Below are positions 31,851-40,595 of a DNA stretch of 42,480 bases, one piece after another; position 1 is the first letter of the stretch, and every line of letters starts with the position of its first letter. The notes under the pieces are model-generated. The model was not told the DNA's origin and ran no database searches. It saw only the letters and a list, made by a program, of their open reading frames with translations. Where the stretch lies: NCBI GenBank assembly GCA_946542235.1, contig CAMNKK010000007.1:1-42480 (forward strand), given 5' to 3'. This stretch comes from an uncultured Clostridia bacterium. Its GTDB lineage: Bacteria > Bacillota > Clostridia > Christensenellales > Aristaeellaceae. Both the position numbers and the translations under genes were made by a program.

Positions 31851-32900
31851 ATGAGGAAAATTGGAGTATTAACCAGCGGCGGCGACAGCCCTGGAATGAA
31901 TGCGGCGGTGATGGCCATCGCCCGGAGCGCGTCTCTGTACGGGATGCCCCTGATCGGAATCAAGCATGGATACAACGGTCTTCTGCGGAAGAGCACGAAC
32001 ATCCATGACGATATGCAGGAGCTGTATCTGGACACGGTGCTGGATATTGCCGACGAGCCCGGTACCTATCTGCGGACAGCCCGCTGCCTGGAGTTCATGA
32101 ATCCGGAGTACCGGGAGCTGGCGGTAAAGACGCTGGCCGCCATGGAGATCGACGGTCTGGTGGTGCTGGGCGGCGACGGCAGCTTCCAGGGAGCGCAGCG
32201 CCTGTGCGAGCTGGGGGTCCCCTGCATCGGGATACCCGCGACGATTGACAATGATCTGGGTTATACGGAGATGACCCTGGGGTTCGATACGGCGGTGAAC
32301 GTCTGCGTGGACGCTGTTCGATCCATCCGGGCCACCAGCCGCAGCCATGACCGCCCCGCGGTGGTGGAGGTCATGGGACGGCATTGCGGGGACATCGCCC
32401 TGACAACGGCGGTTTCCACCGGCAGCGAGATCGTTGTGGTGCCCGAGGTTCCGTGGACCGTGGAAGGCGTGGCGGATCAGCTGCGCAAGCAGCTGGCCAA
32501 GGGAAACACCCGGGCGACGATTGTGCTGGCCGAAGGATGCTACGACGCGATGGCGCCCTTCGATCTTTACGGGTATCTGACCACGCACGGAAAGCCCTGC
32601 TATGAAGGGGAGCCCATGAGCGCGGTGCGTTTCGCATCCGTGATGAAGCGCATGTGCGGCATGGTGGAGGCCCGGGCGACGACCATCGGATACACCCAGC
32701 GCGGCGCGGAACCCACTGCCCGGGACAGCGCCTTCGCCTTTGAGGCGGGCAACCTGGCAGTCAAGCTGCTGCGGGACGGCGTAGCCAACCAGGTGATCGG
32801 CATGAAGAACGGCCGGGTTACCTACATGCCCATTGACGAGGCCCTTTCCACCGAACGGCATTTCAACCGTCCGCTGTTTGACCTGGTGAACTCCCTGTAA
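31851..32900 (+). CDS. pfkA: 6-phosphofructokinase
   Basis: Glycolytic kinase of 349 aa that converts fructose 6-phosphate to the 1,6-bisphosphate. Motifs: SGGDSPGMNAA (9-19), GGDGS (107-111) and PATIDND (129-135). The glycine in GGDGS, rather than the GGDDS of pyrophosphate-dependent enzymes, suggests ATP as phosphate donor. It is slightly longer than the 320-aa E. coli type. The ATG at 31851 follows GGAAGGAG. It is followed by apt after 68 nt. Confidence 0.95.
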   Translation: MRKIGVLTSGGDSPGMNAAVMAIARSASLYGMPLIGIKHGYNGLLRKSTNIHDDMQELYLDTVLDIADEPGTYLRTARCLEFMNPEYRELAVKTLAAMEIDGLVVLGGDGSFQGAQRLCELGVPCIGIPATIDNDLGYTEMTLGFDTAVNVCVDAVRSIRATSRSHDRPAVVEVMGRHCGDIALTTAVSTGSEIVVVPEVPWTVEGVADQLRKQLAKGNTRATIVLAEGCYDAMAPFDLYGYLTTHGKPCYEGEPMSAVRFASVMKRMCGMVEARATTIGYTQRGAEPTARDSAFAFEAGNLAVKLLRDGVANQVIGMKNGRVTYMPIDEALSTERHFNRPLFDLVNSL

Positions 32901-32968
32901 GCGTCTGCCCGCCCCGGCGCTTCCTGCCGGCGGACCGGCGCACTCTATCGCACCGCGGAGGTTCAAGT

Positions 32969-33493
32969 ATGAAGAAGCTGGAAGATTATGTTGTCACAAT
33001 CCCCGATTTTCCGGAGCCCGGCATTATGTTCCGGGATATTACTTCCGTCATTCAGGACCCGGAAGGGCTGAAGCTCTCCGTTGACGGACTGGTTGAGAAG
33101 ACGAAGGATCTGGATTTTGACCTGGTTGTCGGACCGGAAAGCCGCGGGTTCATCTTCGGCGTACCGGTGGCCTATCTGACCGGGAAGGGCTTTGTCCCTG
33201 TCCGGAAGAAGGGAAAGCTGCCCCGGGCCACCATCAGCCGGAAGTATGATCTGGAGTACGGCCAGGCGGAAGTGGAAATCCATAAGGATGCCATCCGGCC
33301 GGGCCAGAAGGTGATCATCGTCGACGACCTGATTGCCACCGGCGGCTCCGCGGAAGCCGCGGCCAGGCTGGTGGAGGATCTGGGCGGGCAGGTGGTCCGC
33401 ATGCTCTTTGTCATGGAGCTGGCCGGGCTGAAGGGCCGCGAAAGGCTGAAGGACTATGAGGTGGAAAGCCTGATCATCTATCCGGGAAATTGA
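32969..33493 (+). CDS. apt: Adenine phosphoribosyltransferase
   Basis: Purine-salvage enzyme of 174 aa making AMP from adenine and PRPP. The PRPP motif VIIVDDLIATGGS is at 115-127. The N-terminus IPDFPEPGIMFRDIT is typical of Apt, as is GPESRGFIFG (55-64). The start ATG 32969 follows CGGAGG. It probably shares the pfkA transcript, since no promoter is seen between them. A terminator follows 17 nt after its stop. Confidence 0.96.
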   Translation: MKKLEDYVVTIPDFPEPGIMFRDITSVIQDPEGLKLSVDGLVEKTKDLDFDLVVGPESRGFIFGVPVAYLTGKGFVPVRKKGKLPRATISRKYDLEYGQAEVEIHKDAIRPGQKVIIVDDLIATGGSAEAAARLVEDLGGQVVRMLFVMELAGLKGRERLKDYEVESLIIYPGN

Positions 33494-33510
33494 ATGTTGG
33501 ATTCATCCAG

Positions 33511-33536
33511 GCCCGTTAACGCATCCGTTAGCGGGC
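33511..33536 (+). terminator. Terminator after apt
   Basis: An 11-bp stem with one wobble (33511-33521 with 33526-33536), CATC loop, and a TTCTTATTCT tail. The next gene begins only 35 nt later without an obvious promoter, so read-through is likely. Confidence 0.75.
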
Positions 33537-33570
33537 TTCTTATTCTATGGACAACAGGGGGAGAAAAGCA

Positions 33571-33813
33571 ATGGCGGAGCTTCAGGAAGCCCTGCAGAAT
33601 CCCTTCAGCAGGGAGAAGGCCTGGGTCACCTTTCAGGATAACATGGAAGCCGCCCGGAGGCTTCAGGAGGAGATCCGGCAGGGCCGGGAAACGGGTACGG
33701 CTTCAGACCGGGAACTGGTGCTGAAGGCGGCGGAAGCCCTGGGCCGGCTGACGGACAACACCATTCTGCTCCCCGTGGTCCGGAAAGCCCTGGAGGCGAG
33801 GAAAACGGAATGA
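33571..33813 (+). CDS. Small hypothetical protein
   Basis: Protein of 80 aa that I do not recognise. It is predicted largely helical, charged and soluble, with no signal peptide or cysteine. ATG 33571 is chosen because AGGGGGAG lies 7 nt upstream. ATG 33547 in the same frame abuts the terminator tail and lacks a ribosome site. Its stop overlaps the start of the VanY-type gene as ATGA, so the two are translationally coupled. No function is suggested. Confidence 0.6.
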   Translation: MAELQEALQNPFSREKAWVTFQDNMEAARRLQEEIRQGRETGTASDRELVLKAAEALGRLTDNTILLPVVRKALEARKTE

Positions 33814-34844
33814 AAAGAATTTTCTGCGCCATCCTGGCAGCCTGCCTGATGCTGACGGCCCAGGCAGCTCCCGGCCGGGCAGAAGAGGCAGAAATGCCTT
33901 CGGAAGAACCGGGAGCATCCGCAGAGGAAGCGGCGAGCCGGGAGAATCCGGAACCCGCTCCCACGGTGGCGCCGCCGGACAGAATCATCCTGCTGAAAAG
34001 CGGGTCCAGCGGAGAGGAAGTCCGCATTCTCCAGCTGCGGCTGCAGGAGCTGGGCTATCTGGAGGGAACGGCTGACGGTATTTACGGATCGGATACAAAG
34101 GAAGCGGTGAAGGCTTTTCAGCGAAGAAACAGCCTCAGCGTGGACGGTATCGCGGGTCCGCAGACACAGAAGCGGCTGTACTCGGAGGACGCCATTCCCG
34201 CGCCCCCGCCGCCGGAGCCTGTGGATGTGCTGGCGGGGGAATGGCCGATGCTGATAAACCTGGATCATCCGGTCGGGGATCAGTTCCTGCCGGCGGACCT
34301 GGTGCTGATGACAGATTTCTGCGACCCCTCGCTGGTGAAAATCAAATACCCGTCCACGCTGGGTGTCCGAACCGCGGTGGAGGCGCTGATCGCGCTGCTG
34401 GAGGGGGCAAAGGCGGACGGGATTACCAAATGGCAGGTCAGCGCCGGATACCGGAGCTACGCTGAGCAGGAAAGCCTGCTGAACAAATCCATCAATACGC
34501 ATCTGAAGAAGAACGAGGGCTGGAGCCGGAGCCGGGCGCGAAGGGCCGCGCTGCAGACCGTGGCGGAGCCCGGCGCCAGCGAGCATCACCTGGGGCTCAG
34601 CTTCGACGTGAACGTTCCCGGCGCCAGCAGCTTCAAGAGCACGAAGCAGTGCAGGTGGCTCCACGCGCACTGCTGGGAGTACGGGTTCATCGTCCGGTAT
34701 CCTGAGGGGAAGAAAAGCATTACGGGTTTTTCCCCGGAGGCCTGGCATATCCGGTACGTTGGGACGGAGCACAGCCTGATCATGCGGGATGAGGATCTGT
34801 GCCTGGAGGAATATCTGGAGAAGTATCAGCCCGCAGAGGATTGA
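33810..34844 (+). CDS. Secreted peptidoglycan-binding D-alanyl-D-alanine carboxypeptidase (VanY-type, M15B)
   Basis: Exported zinc peptidase of 344 aa that trims the terminal D-Ala of peptidoglycan stems. The signal peptide is about 1-24 (ending APGRA/EE). An acidic Pro/Glu linker follows. A PG_binding_1 module is at 60-125 (LGYLEGTADGIYG). The M15B/VanY domain spans 145-335, with SAGYRSYAEQ (211-220), SEHHLGLSFD (257-266; zinc ligands H259 and D266) and EAWHIRY (310-316; E310, H313). All ligands are intact. No vancomycin-resistance genes lie nearby, so a housekeeping role is likelier. Confidence 0.9.
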   Translation: MKRIFCAILAACLMLTAQAAPGRAEEAEMPSEEPGASAEEAASRENPEPAPTVAPPDRIILLKSGSSGEEVRILQLRLQELGYLEGTADGIYGSDTKEAVKAFQRRNSLSVDGIAGPQTQKRLYSEDAIPAPPPPEPVDVLAGEWPMLINLDHPVGDQFLPADLVLMTDFCDPSLVKIKYPSTLGVRTAVEALIALLEGAKADGITKWQVSAGYRSYAEQESLLNKSINTHLKKNEGWSRSRARRAALQTVAEPGASEHHLGLSFDVNVPGASSFKSTKQCRWLHAHCWEYGFIVRYPEGKKSITGFSPEAWHIRYVGTEHSLIMRDEDLCLEEYLEKYQPAED

Positions 34845-34870
34845 CGGAAAAGAAACGGATATGATAAACT
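34841..34870 (+). promoter_or_regulatory. Promoter of pgi
   Basis: -35 TTGACG (34841-34846) overlapping the stop of the upstream gene, and -10 TAAACT (34865-34870), 18-nt spacer. GATAAA at 34863 with a 16-nt spacer is an alternative. Confidence 0.5.
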
Positions 34871-34915
34871 GACCTGAAGGCAATCCCATCACGGACAGAG
34901 AGAGGGGAATGAAGG

Positions 34916-36499
34916 ATGATTCAATGGAATAACCTGGATACGCTGGAAAGCTGGAAGGCACTGGAGAAAAAAGCGGAAAAGGTGGACCTGAAAAAGGTTC
35001 TGGCCGGAGAAGAAGGAGCGGACCGGGTTCGGAAATACGCGGTTCCCATGGGCGGCGGACTGACCTATTACTATGGCGCGAAGCAGGTCAGCGAGGAGAT
35101 CCTCTCCGGGCTGGAAAAGCTGGCGGCGGAAGCGCAGCTGCAGGAGAAGTATCAGGCCCTGTACGAGGGCGAGGTCATCAATACCGGAGAAAAGCGCCTG
35201 GTGCTGCATCAGCTGACCCGCGGCCAGCTGGGCAAGGCTGTGATGGCGGACGGCGTGGACAAGCGGGCGTTCTATCAGGAACAGCAGAGCCGCATCGCCG
35301 ACTTCGCGAAGAAGGTGCACAGCGGCGAGATCGTGAATGAAAAGGGAGAAAAATTCACGACGGTGGTGCAGATCGGCATCGGCGGCAGCGATCTGGGCCC
35401 CCGGGCCATGTATCTGGCGCTGGAAAACTGGGCCAGGCAGAACGGAACCTTCCGGATGGAAGCGAAGTTCATCTCCAATGTGGATCCGGATGACGCCGCG
35501 GCGGTACTGAAGAGCACGGATGTGGCTCATGCCATCTTCATCCTTGTCAGCAAGAGCGGTACGACGCTGGAGACGCTGACGAACGAAGCTTTTGTGAAGG
35601 ACGCGCTGACCAGGGCCGGACTGGATGCAGGGAAGCACATGATCGCCGTGACCAGCGAAACCTCTCCGCTGGCGAAGAGCAGCGACTATCTGGCTGCATT
35701 CTTCATGGATGATTATATCGGCGGCCGCTACTCCTCCACCTCCGCGGTGGGCGGAGCCGTGCTGAGCCTGGCCTTCGGGCCGGAGATCTTCAGCCGCTTC
35801 CTGCAGGGCGCCGCGGAGGAAGACAAAAAGGCAACGGAAAAGGATGTCCGGAAGAACGCGGCGATGCTGGATGCCCTGATCGGCGTCTATGAACGGAATA
35901 TCCTGGGCTATCCCGCGACGGCGGTGCTGCCCTACAGTCAGGCGCTGAACCGCTTCCCGGCCCATCTGCAGCAGCTGGATATGGAATCCAACGGAAAGAG
36001 CGTCAACCGGAGAGGGGAACCTGTCGGCTATGTAACCGGCCCGGTCATCTTCGGAGAACCCGGAACCAACGGACAGCACAGCTTCTATCAGCTGCTGCAT
36101 CAGGGCACCGACATCGTGCCGCTGCAGTTTATCGGCTTCCGGAAGAATCAGGCCGGTATGGACGTGGACATTCAGGGCAGCACCAGCCAGCAGAAGCTGG
36201 GCGCGAACGTGGCTGCCCAGATTCTGGCTTTCGCCTGCGGCAAGGAAGATGAAAACCGGAACAAGCATTTCGAAGGAAACCGGCCCAGCAGCATTATCAT
36301 CGGCGATCAGCTGACGCCGGAAGCGCTGGGGGCTCTGCTGGCCCACTTTGAAAACAAGGTGATGTTCCAGGGCTTCCTCTGGAACCTGAACAGCTTTGAT
36401 CAGGAAGGCGTACAGCTCGGAAAGATCCTGGCCAAGCGGGTTCTGGCCCACGAAACCGACGGCGCCCTGAAGGTCTTCAGCGATCTGCTGGGCATCTGA
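34916..36499 (+). CDS. pgi: Glucose-6-phosphate isomerase
   Basis: Glycolytic isomerase of 527 aa interconverting glucose 6-phosphate and fructose 6-phosphate. Motifs: IGIGGSDLGPRAM (near 153), SKSGTTLETL, and the signature GTNGQHSFYQLLHQGTD (near 385) with the catalytic histidine. The ATG at 34916 follows GAGAGGGG. It is flanked by its own promoter and terminator. Together with pfkA about 2 kb upstream it gives two consecutive upper-glycolysis steps. Confidence 0.97.
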   Translation: MIQWNNLDTLESWKALEKKAEKVDLKKVLAGEEGADRVRKYAVPMGGGLTYYYGAKQVSEEILSGLEKLAAEAQLQEKYQALYEGEVINTGEKRLVLHQLTRGQLGKAVMADGVDKRAFYQEQQSRIADFAKKVHSGEIVNEKGEKFTTVVQIGIGGSDLGPRAMYLALENWARQNGTFRMEAKFISNVDPDDAAAVLKSTDVAHAIFILVSKSGTTLETLTNEAFVKDALTRAGLDAGKHMIAVTSETSPLAKSSDYLAAFFMDDYIGGRYSSTSAVGGAVLSLAFGPEIFSRFLQGAAEEDKKATEKDVRKNAAMLDALIGVYERNILGYPATAVLPYSQALNRFPAHLQQLDMESNGKSVNRRGEPVGYVTGPVIFGEPGTNGQHSFYQLLHQGTDIVPLQFIGFRKNQAGMDVDIQGSTSQQKLGANVAAQILAFACGKEDENRNKHFEGNRPSSIIIGDQLTPEALGALLAHFENKVMFQGFLWNLNSFDQEGVQLGKILAKRVLAHETDGALKVFSDLLGI

Positions 36500-36513
36500 G
36501 CCAAAATAAAAGC

Positions 36514-36544
36514 ATCCCCGGGATCATGGATCCCGGGGATTTTT
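36514..36544. terminator. Bidirectional terminator between pgi and the minus-strand reductase operon
   Basis: A 12-bp perfect stem (36514-36525 with 36529-36540), ATG loop, T-run on the plus strand and CTTTTATTTT on the minus strand. Confidence 0.92.
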
Positions 36545-36572
36545 GCGCGGCGAGGAAGCTGTTCCGGAAGGA

Positions 36573-36932
36573 TCAGAATTTCGTCTGCCAGAGGGAGAAA
36601 TTCTGTGTGAAGTCGGAGGTGACAAACTGGATCATGCTGATCAGGAAGTAGACCAGCACCAGAATGACAGCCACCCCGACCAGGGTGGCGCCCAGGTCGC
36701 CAAAGCCGGCGGCGATGCGGAACCTGCGCTGCTTCTCCCGGCGGATTTCCTCCTCGGGGATCTCCTCCTCCTCGTATTCTTCCTCCGTCAGCTCATCAAA
36801 GCCGTCGTCATAACCGTCGTATTCTTCCTCCGGAGCATCTTCCTTCCAGTCCTCCGGGGACGGGCTCGGTGCGGGAGCGAACTGACGGGTATAGCCGTTC
36901 GATGCGGCATTTTTCGGATTAAAATACGCCAT
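36573..36932 (-). CDS. Small acidic single-pass membrane protein
   Basis: Unrecognised protein of 119 aa. A Pro/Ser-rich start is followed by a very acidic stretch (residues 32-64, mostly Glu, Asp and Tyr). A basic patch RREKQRRFR (64-72) then precedes one transmembrane helix at about 78-102, and a short outside tail follows. The positive patch before the helix predicts a cytosolic N-terminus. ATG 36932 has GAAGG upstream; the longer frame to 37028 overlaps the neighbouring gene. It is the second gene of an operon, 20 nt after the aldo/keto reductase. Confidence 0.7.
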   Translation of the reverse strand: MAYFNPKNAASNGYTRQFAPAPSPSPEDWKEDAPEEEYDGYDDGFDELTEEEYEEEEIPEEEIRREKQRRFRIAAGFGDLGATLVGVAVILVLVYFLISMIQFVTSDFTQNFSLWQTKF

Positions 36933-36952
36933 CGGGTTTTCCTTCTTTCTTC

Positions 36953-38071
36953 TCAGGACTCCAGTTCCTCCCTGCACTGCCGCAGCAGATCGATGATCGG
37001 GAGATGCTGGGGACAGGCGGCCTCGCACTGGCCGCAGGCAACGCAGCTGCCCGCACGGCCCCTGTGCAGCGTCACAATGTCATATTCCCGCACGGTCCGG
37101 AATTTGGGACTGCCCTTCTTCCGGTTCTGCACATTGAAGATCTCGGGAATCGGGATTTCCATGGGACAGCCCTTGGTACAGTAATGGCAGGCGGTGCAGG
37201 GAATGGATTTATCCGCGTCCAGCGCGCGCTGGGCCTGATGAATCAGATCCATTTCCGCCTCGGAAAGAGGAACAAACGGAGACATGGTGCGCAGATTGTC
37301 CTCCATCTGCGCCAGGTTGCTCATGCCGCTGAGCACCGCGAGGATATTGTCCAGGCCGGCGGCAAAGCGGAGGGCCCAGCTGGCGTAGGACGGACCGGGA
37401 CAGGCCCGGTCGAAGACCTCCCGGACGGTGGGGATCGGATCCGCCAGAATGCCGCCCTTGACCGGCTCCATAATTACAACGGGCTTGCCGTGGGCCCGGC
37501 AGATCTCCCAGTTTTTCCGGGAGGCGACGCCGGGGTTTTCCCAGTCCGCATAGTTGATCTGGAGCTGCACAAATTCAATTTCCGGATGCTCCGTGAGCAG
37601 CTGCTCCAGCAGCTCGGGATCGGCATGGAAGGAAAAACCGACGTGACGGATCAGGCCTTTTTCCTTCTGCTCCCGGACAAAATCCCAGATCCCGTATTCA
37701 TCGTATTTCTGATAGGTGGAGCGCTGAAGGGCATGAAGCAGGTAATAATCGAAATAGCCGGCGCCGGTCCGCTCCAGACTGGTATAGAATTCCTGCTTCG
37801 CCGATTGTTCGTCGTGGCACTGCATGGCGGCATGCAGCTTGGTGGCCAGCGTATACGCTTCCCGGGGATAGCGATCCGCGACGGCCTGGCGGAAGATGGC
37901 TTCGCTTTCTCCTGCGTCATAGACGAAGGCGGTGTCAAAATACGTTCCGCCCGCAGCCAGAAAACGGTCGGCCATCTCGCAGACCTGGGAAAGGTCAATA
38001 TGCCCGTCCTCTTTCTTGGGCAGCCGCATCAGGCCGAAACCCAGACGGAAGGGATTGGGGGAAAACGACAT
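36953..38071 (-). CDS. Aldo/keto reductase with C-terminal 2[4Fe-4S] ferredoxin domain
   Basis: Cytosolic oxidoreductase of 372 aa. An aldo/keto reductase barrel occupies the first 280 residues, starting FRLGFGLMRLP, with the catalytic aspartate and tyrosine in FDTAFVYDAGESE. A ferredoxin-type tail holds two cysteine groups (CTACHYCTKGCP and CVACGQCEAACP), enough for two iron-sulfur clusters. This architecture is common in strict anaerobes. The substrate is unknown. ATG 38071 is preferred because GAGGAG lies 9 nt upstream. ATG 38080, three codons earlier, abuts that site. Confidence 0.92.
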   Translation of the reverse strand: MSFSPNPFRLGFGLMRLPKKEDGHIDLSQVCEMADRFLAAGGTYFDTAFVYDAGESEAIFRQAVADRYPREAYTLATKLHAAMQCHDEQSAKQEFYTSLERTGAGYFDYYLLHALQRSTYQKYDEYGIWDFVREQKEKGLIRHVGFSFHADPELLEQLLTEHPEIEFVQLQINYADWENPGVASRKNWEICRAHGKPVVIMEPVKGGILADPIPTVREVFDRACPGPSYASWALRFAAGLDNILAVLSGMSNLAQMEDNLRTMSPFVPLSEAEMDLIHQAQRALDADKSIPCTACHYCTKGCPMEIPIPEIFNVQNRKKGSPKFRTVREYDIVTLHRGRAGSCVACGQCEAACPQHLPIIDLLRQCREELES

Positions 38072-38104
38072 CCTTATCATCTCCTCTTCCTTGAATCAAA
38101 AAAT

Positions 38105-38133
38105 ATTTTACCATATATTTCCCGCTCCGGCAA
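38105..38133 (-). promoter_or_regulatory. Promoter of the aldo/keto reductase operon
   Basis: Minus-strand -35 TTGCCG (38128-38133) and -10 TAAAAT (38105-38110), 17-nt spacer. Divergent from the pot promoter. Confidence 0.6.
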
Positions 38134-38164
38134 CAAAGACGGGAAAGGGGTGCGAAAAAACTAT

Positions 38165-38193
38165 TTGACATCAGGGGCTTCCTGTGGTTTTAT
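38165..38193 (+). promoter_or_regulatory. Promoter of the potABCD operon
   Basis: Consensus -35 TTGACA (38165-38170) with a weak -10 TTTTAT or TTTATT 17 to 18 nt on. The potA start is about 42 nt downstream. Confidence 0.55.
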
Positions 38194-38234
38194 TATCGTT
38201 GGTTTCTTGGAAATCTTGCAGGAGGAACGGGGAA

Positions 38235-39815
38235 ATGCGGAAGCTGATCGAATTTCGGAACATCGTGAAGAGCTTTGACGGGCAGGTAGTGCTGAAGGGC
38301 GTGAACCTGAACATCAACGAGAATGAGTTTGTAACCCTGCTGGGTCCTTCCGGATGCGGAAAAACGACGCTGCTTCGTATTCTGGGCGGCTTTCTGGAGC
38401 AGGATGAGGGAACCGTGATTTTTGACGGACAGTGCATCGACCGGGTGCCTCCCTATAAGCGGGAGATCAATACCGTCTTCCAGCGCTACGCGCTTTTTCC
38501 CCATTTGAATGTGTATGAGAACATTGCCTTCGGCCTGCGCATCAAGAAGATGGGGGAGGACATCATCCGCCAGAAGGTGACCCGGATGCTGAGCCTGGTG
38601 AACCTGAGCGGATACGAAAAGCGCAATGTAACCAAGCTTTCCGGCGGCCAGCAGCAGCGGGTGGCGATCGCCCGGGCGCTGGTCAACGAGCCCAACGTGC
38701 TGCTGCTGGATGAACCCCTGGGCGCGCTGGATCTGAAGCTGAGAAAGGAAATGCAGCGGGAGCTGAAGCGGATTCAGCAGGAGGTCGGCATCACCTTCAT
38801 CTATGTCACCCATGATCAGGAGGAAGCCCTGACCATGAGCGACAAGATTGTGGTGATGAACGCCGGCGAGATCGAGCAGATCGGCACCCCGCTGGAAATA
38901 TACAATGAGCCGGCCAACGCCTACGTGGCCCGGTTTATCGGGGAAAGCAACATCGTGGACGGCGTCATGCTGGAGGACCGCAAGGTCCGCTTTGACGACA
39001 AGAACTTTGAGTGTGTGGACTTTGGATTCCGGAAGGAGGAACCCGTGGACGTCCTGATCCGGCCGGAGGATCTGGAAGTGGTGAAGCCCAAGGACGGCGT
39101 GCTGCGGGGCGAGGTCAAGAACGTGGTGTTCAAGGGCGTCCACTATGAGCTGATGGTGGAGACCAAAACCGGTACGAGTAAGACGGTGCAGATGCACGTG
39201 GTGACGCAGCATGACCTGACCAACTCCCAGGCGGGAGAAAAAATCAGCGCCAACGATTTCTACGTGGACTCCGACGACCTGGAAAACAAGGATATGACCG
39301 ATCAGGACTTCATCTCCATCGCCAATGCCCAGGCCTGGGACGAGGCGGACCGGGATATTTCCCTGACCCGCGTGAGCCACAACATCGAAAAACGGCCGGG
39401 CCTGTATTCCATCACCTTCGGGACGGAGAAGGGCACGGAGATTTCGGTGCATGTCCATGTGGTGCATCCGGAATATGTGGAGGACGCGCGGCACAATATC
39501 GGCATCAGCGCCCTGGACTTCTTCATTACGCCGGACGAAATCCGGGATTCCATGGCCATCAGCACAGACCTGAAAACCTGGGCCAGCGCCGAAGCCTGGA
39601 ACCTGCAGGATGATTCCGCTGTGGAGATCACCGATGTCCGGTTCGATTTCGACCCGGCGAACGTGCAGGAAGGCTCCTATGATATCACCTTTGCCACCCA
39701 GGGCCGGGTCTACAAGGTGGAAACAACCTCCTGTCTGGAGGTGGGGGACCGGGTGGGGCTGTATTTCGGGCCGGAGGATATCCATGTCATGCATAAGGAA
39801 GTGAGCGACGTATGA
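38235..39815 (+). CDS. potA: Polyamine ABC transporter ATPase PotA with inserted repeat domains
   Basis: ATP-binding subunit (526 aa) of the spermidine/putrescine importer. Walker [10 protein letters not shown] is at 37-45, the Q-loop glutamine is Q83, the signature LSGGQQQ is at 135-141, Walker B VLLLDEP is at 155-161 and the switch histidine is H193. A TOBE-type regulatory domain starts near 235. PotA proteins are usually 350 to 380 aa. Here the TOBE domain is split by about 160 extra residues (about 335-497) made of two similar halves, after which it resumes at [14 protein letters not shown] 38235 follows GGAGGAACGGGG; the frame extends upstream without a ribosome site. Overlaps potB by 4 nt (ATGA). 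Confidence 0.93.
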   Translation: MRKLIEFRNIVKSFDGQVVLKGVNLNINENEFVTLLGPSGCGKTTLLRILGGFLEQDEGTVIFDGQCIDRVPPYKREINTVFQRYALFPHLNVYENIAFGLRIKKMGEDIIRQKVTRMLSLVNLSGYEKRNVTKLSGGQQQRVAIARALVNEPNVLLLDEPLGALDLKLRKEMQRELKRIQQEVGITFIYVTHDQEEALTMSDKIVVMNAGEIEQIGTPLEIYNEPANAYVARFIGESNIVDGVMLEDRKVRFDDKNFECVDFGFRKEEPVDVLIRPEDLEVVKPKDGVLRGEVKNVVFKGVHYELMVETKTGTSKTVQMHVVTQHDLTNSQAGEKISANDFYVDSDDLENKDMTDQDFISIANAQAWDEADRDISLTRVSHNIEKRPGLYSITFGTEKGTEISVHVHVVHPEYVEDARHNIGISALDFFITPDEIRDSMAISTDLKTWASAEAWNLQDDSAVEITDVRFDFDPANVQEGSYDITFATQGRVYKVETTSCLEVGDRVGLYFGPEDIHVMHKEVSDV

Positions 39816-40591
39816 AATCCTTTGTGCGGATGAGCTATCCCTATCTCCTGTGGATCGGGCTGTTCATTGTGGCGCCCATGTTCATGATTCTCCTGTATGC
39901 CGTAACCAGGTCCAATGGGGATGTGATCATCTTCAGCTTTACGCTGGAGAACATTACGCGGTTTTTCAGCGACGCCACCTTTCTGAAGGTGCTCTGGACC
40001 TCCCTGCGGATCGCTCTGCTGACGACGGTGTTTTGCATCCTCATCGGATATCCGGCGGCGCTGTTTATCGCGAACCTGCCGGAAAAGCGCCAGACCCTGA
40101 TGATTCTGCTGCTGACGCTGCCCATGTGGATCAATATGCTGCTGAAAACCTATGCCTGGCGCGGCATCCTGATGAACTTCGACATAGAGAGCGAGATCAA
40201 GGTTTTCATCGGCATGGTGTACGATTTTCTGCCCTATATGATTATCCAGATCCATACCTCCATATCCAAGCTGGACCGGAATCTGCTGGTGGCCAGCTAC
40301 GACCTGGGCGCCACCCCGTGGAAGACCTTCCTGAAGGTGACGCTGCCTCTGAGCGTGCCGGGCATCATCAGCGGAATTACCCTGGTTTTTCTGCCGGCGG
40401 TATCCAGCTTTGTGATTCCGAAGCTGCTGGGCGGAGGAAACTATGTGCTGATCGGCAACCTGATCGAAACATACTTCCTGGTGGCGGGGGACTGGAACTT
40501 CGGCAGCGCGGTTTCCCTGATTATGGCGCTGATCATCATCGCCAGCATGTATGTGACAAAGAAGCTGGACCGCAGCACGGTGGAGGAGTAG
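39812..40591 (+). CDS. potB: Polyamine ABC transporter permease PotB
   Basis: Membrane permease of 259 aa with six predicted helices. The cytosolic EAA-type loop that docks on the ATPase is [16 protein letters not shown] (near 161). [18 protein letters not shown] is typical of PotB. It pairs with PotC. The start overlaps the potA stop as ATGA. Confidence 0.95.
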   Translation: MKSFVRMSYPYLLWIGLFIVAPMFMILLYAVTRSNGDVIIFSFTLENITRFFSDATFLKVLWTSLRIALLTTVFCILIGYPAALFIANLPEKRQTLMILLLTLPMWINMLLKTYAWRGILMNFDIESEIKVFIGMVYDFLPYMIIQIHTSISKLDRNLLVASYDLGATPWKTFLKVTLPLSVPGIISGITLVFLPAVSSFVIPKLLGGGNYVLIGNLIETYFLVAGDWNFGSAVSLIMALIIIASMYVTKKLDRSTVEE

Positions 40592-40595
40592 GAAG

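Noticed and set aside
33810-34844. Vancomycin-resistance locus
   Set aside because: The VanY-type domain stands alone with no vanR, vanS, vanH, vanA or vanX; a general wall carboxypeptidase is more likely.
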